Assembly: GCA_900111435.1 (NCBI GenBank)
Contig: FOIY01000004.1
Location: 372,001 to 436,000 of the forward strand
DNA length: 64,000 nt
Origin: Ruminococcaceae bacterium KH2T8
GTDB lineage: Bacteria > Bacillota > Clostridia > Saccharofermentanales > Saccharofermentanaceae
Direction of reading: 5' to 3'
Shown here: piece after piece, positions 58,432 to 64,000 of the stretch
Numbering within the stretch: position 1 is the first letter of the stretch
How the letters are laid out: each line of letters begins with the position of its first letter
Notes under the pieces: generated by a model
Databases searched by the model: none
Seen by the model: the letters and a program-made list of their open reading frames with translations, nothing else
Told to the model about the DNA's origin: nothing
Made by a program: the position numbers and the translations under genes

Positions 58432-61068
58432 ATGGCTAACGACAAAGAGCTGCGCAAGCAGCAGGAAGAAGAGATGGATTCGGTCTTTAAGTCCGAACAG
58501 AATACCATTGTACCCGTAGACCTCGATCAGGAGATGAGAAAGTCGTTCATCGACTATGCTATGTCAGTTATCACCGATCGTGCTCTCCCGGATATCAGAG
58601 ACGGTTTGAAGCCCGTTCAGAGAAGAATACTCTATTCGATGTTTTCACAGGGATTTACTCCCGATAAGCCTTACCGTAAGTGTGCTACCACGGTCGGTGA
58701 CGTTCTCGGACGTTTCCATCCCCATGGTGACGCATCCGTTTACGATGCACTCGTAAGACTCGCACAGGATTTCTCGTTGAGACATCCTCTCGTAGACGGT
58801 CACGGTAACTTCGGTTCGATCGACGGTGACCCGCCGGCTGCTTACCGATATACGGAGGCAAGACTTGAGAAGGTAGCTCTCGAGATGATGAGCGATATCA
58901 ACAAGAATACCGTTGAGATGCGCCCCAACTTCGACGAGCACGAGATGGAGCCCGTAACGCTCCCCGCAAGATTCCCGAACCTTCTCGTTAACGGTTCCGT
59001 AGGTATTGCCGTAGGTATGGCTACCAACATCCCTCCCCACAATATGGGTGAGACGATCGACGGCGTTATCATGATGCTCGATAATCCCGACGTAACTGTC
59101 GAGGAACTCATGGAAGTAGTAAAGGGACCTGACTTCCCCACAGGCGGACAGATCCTCGGTACTTCCGGTATCAGAGAGACATACAGGACAGGCCGCGGCC
59201 GTATCGTAGTACGTGCTCATGCCGAGATCGAGGACGGCCCCGGAGGAAAGCAGAGGATCATCATCCACGATCTTCCTTTCGCGGTCAATAAGGCAAGACT
59301 TATCGAGCGTATGGCAGATCTCGTTAAGGATAAGAAGGTAGAAGGTATCACGAACCTTCGAGACGAGTCCGACCGTAACGAGATGGTACGTATCGTTATC
59401 GACGTCAAAAAGGATGCAAATCCCGACGTCGTTCTTAATCAGCTCTATAAGAACTGTGCTCTCCAGGATGCATGCTGCGCCAACATGATCGCACTTGTTC
59501 CCGACAGCGAAGGAAAGCTCGAGCCCAAGATGATCACACTGATCGATGCACTCAAGTACTACATCTCCCACCAGGAAGACGTTGTCACGAGAAGAACGGA
59601 GTTCGATCTTGAGAAGGCAGAGAGCAAGCGTCACATCGACGAGGGTCTCCTCCTTGCGATGGATCATATCGACGAGATCATCGCCATCATCAGGTCTTCA
59701 AGGACAGAGGCAGAGGCGATGGAGAGAATGTGCCAGAAGTTCGGCTTCTCCGATAAGCAGGCTAAGCACATCGTCGACATGCGTCTCGGTAGACTTACCG
59801 GTCTTGAGAGAGAGAAACTCGAAGCCGAGATCAGAGAACTCGATGAGAAGATCGCATTCTATAAGAAGATCCTCAGTGAGAAGGAAGTTCTCCACAGCGT
59901 TATCAAGGATGAGCTCCTCGAAGTCAAGAGAAAGTTCGCGACACCTCGTGTTACCGAGATCGTTAACGGTTCCTTCGAGGATATCGATGACGAGTCACTT
60001 ATCCAGGAAGAGGATATCGTTGTAACTCTTACTCATTTCGGATATATCAAGAGACAGAGGATCGATACATATAAGAGCCAGCACAGAGGCGGCAGAGGAA
60101 TCTCCGCTCAGGGCAGGCGTGAAGAGGACTATGTCGAGAAGATCCTTACGACGACTACTCACAAGTTCCTCCTTTGCTTCACGAATACGGGAAGAGTATT
60201 CAAGATCAAGGGTTATCAGATCCCCGAGACTGCATCGAGAAGTGCAAGAGGTACGGCTCTCGTTAATATCCTGAAGCTTCAGGAAGGCGAGAAGATCAGA
60301 AATATCATCCCTCTTGATAACTTTGATGATGAGGGTATCTACCTTACCGTTGCCACAAAGAGCGGTATCGTCAAGAGAACTCCCGTTAAGAGCTATGCAA
60401 ATATCAATAAGAACGGTCTTATCGCCGTAAATATCAGAGACAACGACAAGGTCGTAGATGTTGCCGTTACCAATGAGAATCAGGAGATCATCCTCGTATC
60501 CAAGAGCGGTAAGGCAATAAGGTTCAATTCCGACGACGTACGTGAGACGGGAAGAAATACTTCCGGTGTACGCGGAATGAAGCTCGATGATGACGATGTT
60601 ATCGTCGGAATGGTTCCCGTTACGGAACATGGTGAGCTCCTCGTTATCTCCGAAAAGGGATACGGTAAGAGATCCGGCGTCGAGGAATACAGACAGCAGA
60701 ACAGAGGCGGTAAGGGTCTTATCACTTATAAGGTTTCCGAGAAGACAGGTAACCTCGTAGGATGTACGCTCGTAACGGATGATGATGATCTTCTTATCAT
60801 CACCGACAGCGGTGTCATCATCAGAGTATCTGCTACAGAGATCCCTACACTCTCACGTGCTACATCCGGCGTAAGGCTCATGAAGGCTTCCGGTGCTTCG
60901 ATCGTTGACTTCGCGATCACTTATCATGAGGATCCCGAGGAAGAGGGTGAAGAAGGTGCCGAGGGAGCTGAAGGCGAGAATCCCGCTGAAGCTTCAGAAG
61001 AAATCGTCGAGGCTGAAACAGCTGAGACAGCAGAAAATACAACAACCGAAGAGAACGGAGAAGAGTAA
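58432..61068 (+). CDS. gyrA: DNA gyrase subunit A
   Basis: An 878-residue subunit of DNA gyrase that cuts and reseals DNA through an active-site Tyr in the [10 protein letters not shown] segment and wraps DNA with its C-terminal propeller. The quinolone-resistance region [17 protein letters not shown] is complete, and the GyrA box is present as QHRGGRG, which separates it from ParC. A long acidic tail of about 45 residues ends the protein. GGAGG lies before the ATG. gyrB, which usually precedes gyrA, is not in the window. The stop overlaps the next start (TAATG). Confidence 0.97.
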   Translation: MANDKELRKQQEEEMDSVFKSEQNTIVPVDLDQEMRKSFIDYAMSVITDRALPDIRDGLKPVQRRILYSMFSQGFTPDKPYRKCATTVGDVLGRFHPHGDASVYDALVRLAQDFSLRHPLVDGHGNFGSIDGDPPAAYRYTEARLEKVALEMMSDINKNTVEMRPNFDEHEMEPVTLPARFPNLLVNGSVGIAVGMATNIPPHNMGETIDGVIMMLDNPDVTVEELMEVVKGPDFPTGGQILGTSGIRETYRTGRGRIVVRAHAEIEDGPGGKQRIIIHDLPFAVNKARLIERMADLVKDKKVEGITNLRDESDRNEMVRIVIDVKKDANPDVVLNQLYKNCALQDACCANMIALVPDSEGKLEPKMITLIDALKYYISHQEDVVTRRTEFDLEKAESKRHIDEGLLLAMDHIDEIIAIIRSSRTEAEAMERMCQKFGFSDKQAKHIVDMRLGRLTGLEREKLEAEIRELDEKIAFYKKILSEKEVLHSVIKDELLEVKRKFATPRVTEIVNGSFEDIDDESLIQEEDIVVTLTHFGYIKRQRIDTYKSQHRGGRGISAQGRREEDYVEKILTTTTHKFLLCFTNTGRVFKIKGYQIPETASRSARGTALVNILKLQEGEKIRNIIPLDNFDDEGIYLTVATKSGIVKRTPVKSYANINKNGLIAVNIRDNDKVVDVAVTNENQEIILVSKSGKAIRFNSDDVRETGRNTSGVRGMKLDDDDVIVGMVPVTEHGELLVISEKGYGKRSGVEEYRQQNRGGKGLITYKVSEKTGNLVGCTLVTDDDDLLIITDSGVIIRVSATEIPTLSRATSGVRLMKASGASIVDFAITYHEDPEEEGEEGAEGAEGENPAEASEEIVEAETAETAENTTTEENGEE

Positions 61069-62630
61069 TGCACAAGACGATCAACTCCGTCATAGGAAAA
61101 GCAGCGACCCTGATCGTTGCGACCATGACCGCCGTAGCTTTCCTGTCACCCCTTAGCGGAATAAACGTTTCCGCTTCGGTGGGACAGCCGGTACTTACAC
61201 TGCCGACACTTGACGAAGTCAATTGCGCTTCTTATTGCGTATACGACAAGACAGCCGACTCTATCATCATGAGCAAGACTCCTCATAACAGGATCTATCC
61301 TGCGTCGATGACAAAGATCATGACTGCCCAGCTCGCTCTCGACTATCTCGATACCGATGCATATCTTACGGTATCGCAGAATGCTCTCGATAACGTAACG
61401 GCAGACTCTACATTGATGTATGTCACGCTCGGAGAAGAGCTCACCGTATCCGAACTTCTTTACGGTCTTATGCTTCCTTCGGGAAATGATGCCGCAAACG
61501 TTCTTGCAGAGGGTGTAATAGATGCGATCTTCGCAAACTATCCCGCAGACGGAACTGACGTAGGTCCCGACGGGATCAATGCACAGTATTTTGTTGATAC
61601 GATGGGCGTGACTGAAGAGGAGATCCTCACGAGCTACAAGCTCTCCGCTTTCGCTGAACTCATGAATCTTCGTGCAGGTGCGATCGGATGTACGGGAACT
61701 CATTTCGTAAATGCTCACGGTCTTCACAGTGACGAGCACTACACGACGGCGAGCGATCTTACGCTCATCATGGCAAAGGCCTGCGAGAATCCTGATTTCT
61801 GTACGGTCATCAGCTCTCCTACGCATATCTTTGCGGCAACTAATGCTCATCCTACGGATGCATGGCAGATCGTAAGGAATTCCAATAATATCCTGAGCGA
61901 TCCATGGCTCTGTGCCACTACGGCTGAAGGTGACGACACTCATATCACGGCATTTGTCGGAGGAAAGACGGGTACTACTTCCATAGCCGGTACCGGAATG
62001 ACCACTTACTCGGTTAACGAGAACGGTCATGAGCTCTTTATCTCCGTATGCGGTATTCCTGCAGAGGAGTACAGCAATCAGACCGTATATGTTGCTTCCG
62101 TAGTAGGATACGGTCACCTCACATGCTGGAATAATGATCCTACGAGTGTTATTCCCGGTACTACGGGTGATTACAGAAGATCCAATTCGACCGATGCGGA
62201 ACTTCCCCAGTACGATCCGCTCATAGTTCCTTTCGATACGTTGGATGTCGACTATATGCCGGAAGGGTGGAGCGCAGAAGATCCTGCTGCTGAACCTGTA
62301 GATCCCGAATCGGGAGAAGAGCCTTCCGATCCGAGCGAGGAACCTTCGGATCCTGATGAAGAGACCGGTGAGACAGAGACTGCAGCCGATACTGACGAGA
62401 GTGAGAATGAACCCGAGCCTACAGGTCTTATCGGAAAGACAAAGGCTAAGCTCCTCAAGACTCCCGCAGGAAAGTTTGCCAAGGCGAATCCTTTCGCTTC
62501 CGGAGTCATCGTAGGTCTTTCGTTCCTTATCGTAGTTCTCGTAGTTGTTCTTATCGTTCGTGCGGTAAAGAATAATACGAAGAAAAAGAAGGGAAAGGCC
62601 AGACCCTTTAACGGAAATATCAGTATCTGA
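61068..62630 (+). CDS. D-alanyl-D-alanine carboxypeptidase (peptidase S11)
   Basis: A 520-residue exported penicillin-binding enzyme that trims the terminal D-Ala from peptidoglycan stem peptides. After a signal peptide (about 1-36), the three active-site motifs are present: S80-M-T-K83, SGN (in PSGNDAAN) and KTG (in GGKTGTT). The catalytic domain ends near residue 370; then come an acidic Pro/Ser/Glu linker and a C-terminal membrane anchor (about 482-505) with a very basic tail. Family members such as DacF usually have a beta domain here; it appears replaced by the linker. It is coupled to gyrA by a one-base overlap, an unusual pairing. Confidence 0.93.
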   Translation: MHKTINSVIGKAATLIVATMTAVAFLSPLSGINVSASVGQPVLTLPTLDEVNCASYCVYDKTADSIIMSKTPHNRIYPASMTKIMTAQLALDYLDTDAYLTVSQNALDNVTADSTLMYVTLGEELTVSELLYGLMLPSGNDAANVLAEGVIDAIFANYPADGTDVGPDGINAQYFVDTMGVTEEEILTSYKLSAFAELMNLRAGAIGCTGTHFVNAHGLHSDEHYTTASDLTLIMAKACENPDFCTVISSPTHIFAATNAHPTDAWQIVRNSNNILSDPWLCATTAEGDDTHITAFVGGKTGTTSIAGTGMTTYSVNENGHELFISVCGIPAEEYSNQTVYVASVVGYGHLTCWNNDPTSVIPGTTGDYRRSNSTDAELPQYDPLIVPFDTLDVDYMPEGWSAEDPAAEPVDPESGEEPSDPSEEPSDPDEETGETETAADTDESENEPEPTGLIGKTKAKLLKTPAGKFAKANPFASGVIVGLSFLIVVLVVVLIVRAVKNNTKKKKGKARPFNGNISI

Positions 62631-62660
62631 TATCTGATAGAAGAGATTTTTGAACAAAGT

Positions 62661-62695
62661 AAAGCGGCAGTCCGATCGGGCTGCCGCTTATTGTT
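62661..62695. terminator. Bidirectional terminator between convergent genes
   Basis: A perfect 9-bp stem (62662-62670 with 62681-62689) extended by an inner CC/GG pair, with A- and T-rich flanks on both sides. It serves the carboxypeptidase gene and the minus-strand gene that follows. Confidence 0.8.
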
Positions 62696-62712
62696 TATCT
62701 GTTGATGTATCT

Positions 62713-64000
62713 TTATTCGTATCCCTTTAGCGAGTTGTCGTCATCGTCGTAGTGATCTGCCTTGCAGTTATCGTGCGAAGGAAACCTGTTGTAATCATAT
62801 ACGGGATCATAATCGTACTGCTGACTGCTCGTATTTTCCTGAACGCTCCTGTAATCATCTTCCTCAGGCGTCTTCTTCGGCAGGATACTCGCGCCGGACT
62901 GCTTAAGTGAAGTGATGATCCTGAAGGCTGCAAAACACAAAATGGTATTCCACATGAGCGCAAAGAACAGCAAAGGCATAGACTGTGAAGCTCCGGATGT
63001 AAGTCCGGTAACAGCTCTGATCAAAGTTCCGATACCGATGCAGAAGAACGGTATCAGAAAGATGAGAACAAAGATCGACGAGAACTTCATGGCACTACTG
63101 TTTTGAGAAGTTCCGACACCCGCTGTACTGCTCTTAGATTCATCGGAATGGTCAAGCGGCATTTCCTCATAATCGAACATCCTCTCCTTGAGGTAGGTAA
63201 TGAACATCCTGACAGCCGGGATCAGGAAGAACAATCCGAATACAAACAGGGCCGGAATGAATGCATAGATATTAGAGAACGGCTTTGACAGCTTATTCTT
63301 ATCATACTGTCCGAGTTCCCTGATGGAAGAAGCAAATACTTCTTCGGGTTTCTTACCAGCTTCGAGTCCGCTTTGAACAGAAGGGACAAACACTGAATCA
63401 TTATAAAGTGCGTCGGTCTTATCCCCTACCATGATCTCCCATTCGTAGTCCGGAACATTGAGAGTCCCTTCCATAAAGGGCTCCTTCTGATCCTTAGGTA
63501 TCGCATAGACGATAAGATAATGCTGCTCATCGTCAAAGAGCTCGCAATACCTGTCGTAAGCATAATTAACGAGCTGGTTGTACCCGGGATAATCATCTTC
63601 CGTATACATCGTATAAACGACAGGACAGATGCCCGTAATGTCGTTATATTCTTCGAGCGCAGCCTCGAGATCCGCGGTATCATCTATAATATCTATATTA
63701 TCGATAACACGGGTCTGCGGTCTGTCATACTTCTCGTGAAGTTTCATCGGGATCTTAACGCCGGTAGTAAATAATATTGCTCCGCTGAAAAAGATTCCCA
63801 TGACGAGCGTCAAAATAACACCCGAAAGACCGTTCTTTCTGGGTGGGACATCTGAATAGAAGTATTCGTCATCTCTTCCGTTATGATAGTGTTTCCTGTA
63901 TCTCTTTGATCCGGGGAAATAGGTATGAGATGTTCTGGATCTCGATCCGCCGCTTCCTCCGTGACTGCCGTGCGATCCTCCGTGGGATCCGCCGCCGTGT
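62713..64000 (-). CDS. TPM-like membrane protein with Gly/His/Ser-rich N-terminus (5' end outside window)
   Basis: The frame is open from 62713 to the end of the window, so the start lies beyond it; 428 codons are visible. The visible N-terminal part is a Gly/His/Ser-rich stretch (for example GGSHGSHGGSGG) followed by a basic segment and a first membrane helix. A soluble domain of about 160 residues comes next (DIIDDTADLEAALEEYNDI, then LIVYAI and a VGDKTDALYND block) and resembles the TPM fold, then two more hydrophobic segments and an acidic, Tyr-rich tail. TPM domains occur in envelope-quality-control and photosystem-repair proteins; the function here is unknown. An in-frame TTG at 63813 is not needed as a start. 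Confidence 0.72.
   Translation of the reverse strand, partial: HGGGSHGGSHGSHGGSGGSRSRTSHTYFPGSKRYRKHYHNGRDDEYFYSDVPPRKNGLSGVILTLVMGIFFSGAILFTTGVKIPMKLHEKYDRPQTRVIDNIDIIDDTADLEAALEEYNDITGICPVVYTMYTEDDYPGYNQLVNYAYDRYCELFDDEQHYLIVYAIPKDQKEPFMEGTLNVPDYEWEIMVGDKTDALYNDSVFVPSVQSGLEAGKKPEEVFASSIRELGQYDKNKLSKPFSNIYAFIPALFVFGLFFLIPAVRMFITYLKERMFDYEEMPLDHSDESKSSTAGVGTSQNSSAMKFSSIFVLIFLIPFFCIGIGTLIRAVTGLTSGASQSMPLLFFALMWNTILCFAAFRIITSLKQSGASILPKKTPEEDDYRSVQENTSSQQYDYDPVYDYNRFPSHDNCKADHYDDDDNSLKGYE

Noticed and set aside
58645-59667. 340-codon open frame antisense to gyrA
   Set aside because: Shadow frame of a conserved gene; its residue make-up is atypical and no start signal is seen.
61146-62657. 503-codon open frame antisense to the carboxypeptidase gene
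   Set aside because: It lies opposite a gene with complete SxxK, SxN and KTG motifs, has no ribosome binding site and is a shadow of codon bias.

Overview
The window reads as chromosomal DNA of a Gram-positive, Clostridia-type member of the Bacillota, moderately GC-rich (about 50% in hand-counted housekeeping lines). The reasons are strong AGGAGG-type ribosome binding sites, the hprK-murB-rapZ-whiA and rpmH-rnpA-yidD-yidC-khpB-mnmE-mnmG-rsmG clusters, many lipoproteins with Thr/Pro linkers, and cytosolic GH94 phosphorylases typical of cellodextrin-fermenting gut or rumen Clostridia. The genus is not determinable from the sequence alone. No tRNA, rRNA, CRISPR array or insertion sequence was seen.

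Layout. 1-4975: four lipoprotein-like genes, three of them an operon of paralogues. 5070-7222 (minus): two G3E/CobW metal-chaperone GTPases, one fused to a YcgQ/TIGR03943-like domain. 7356-9594: PAP2 phosphatase, dihydrouridine synthase and a membrane protein. 9595-10198: a 604-base gene-free stretch holding four nested inverted-iteron elements. 10199-12329: divergent D-2-hydroxyacid dehydrogenase and a CbiG-like protein. 12418-25510: a transport and envelope block with three solute-binding lipoproteins, two sugar-type ABC permeases, an HlyD-type adaptor, a MacB-periplasmic-domain-like protein and a Thr/Pro lipoprotein. 25606-31181: cellobiose and cellodextrin phosphorylases. 31241-37597: a module that turns AT-rich, encoding a giant secreted protein with a C-terminal papain/C39-like domain, a lipoprotein, a displaced second copy of the C-terminal domain and a second lipoprotein, bracketed by two identical 47-bp terminators. 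37651-41958: membrane protein, then hprK-murB-rapZ-whiA. 42025-50319: a PQQ-like propeller protein, uridine-kinase-like protein, metA-nnrD-alr and a lipoprotein. 50437-57135: the rpmH to rsmG operon. 57145-58216: ECF sigma factor and putative anti-sigma. 58432-62630: gyrA and a D,D-carboxypeptidase. 62713-64000: a TPM-like membrane protein running off the window.

How the genes fit together. The motif GCAAC-N17-CGTC (once GAAAC) lies, correctly oriented, before the ECF sigma gene and also before the lipoprotein operon (845), the first solute-binding lipoprotein (12418), the second one (14873, variant) and the permease/adaptor operon (17799). This suggests one envelope regulon run by the sigma factor encoded at 58216. 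Two of those promoters also carry a four-fold 11-bp repeat array of the kind bound by OmpR/PhoB-family regulators, at the same distance from a TATAAT. The GH94 pair would phosphorolyse imported cellodextrins, and HprK links sugar status to regulation.

The two most unusual items are the toxin-like module with a duplicated C-terminal cassette and paired lipoproteins (31326-37595), and the iteron array (9849-10124). Both functional readings are inference.
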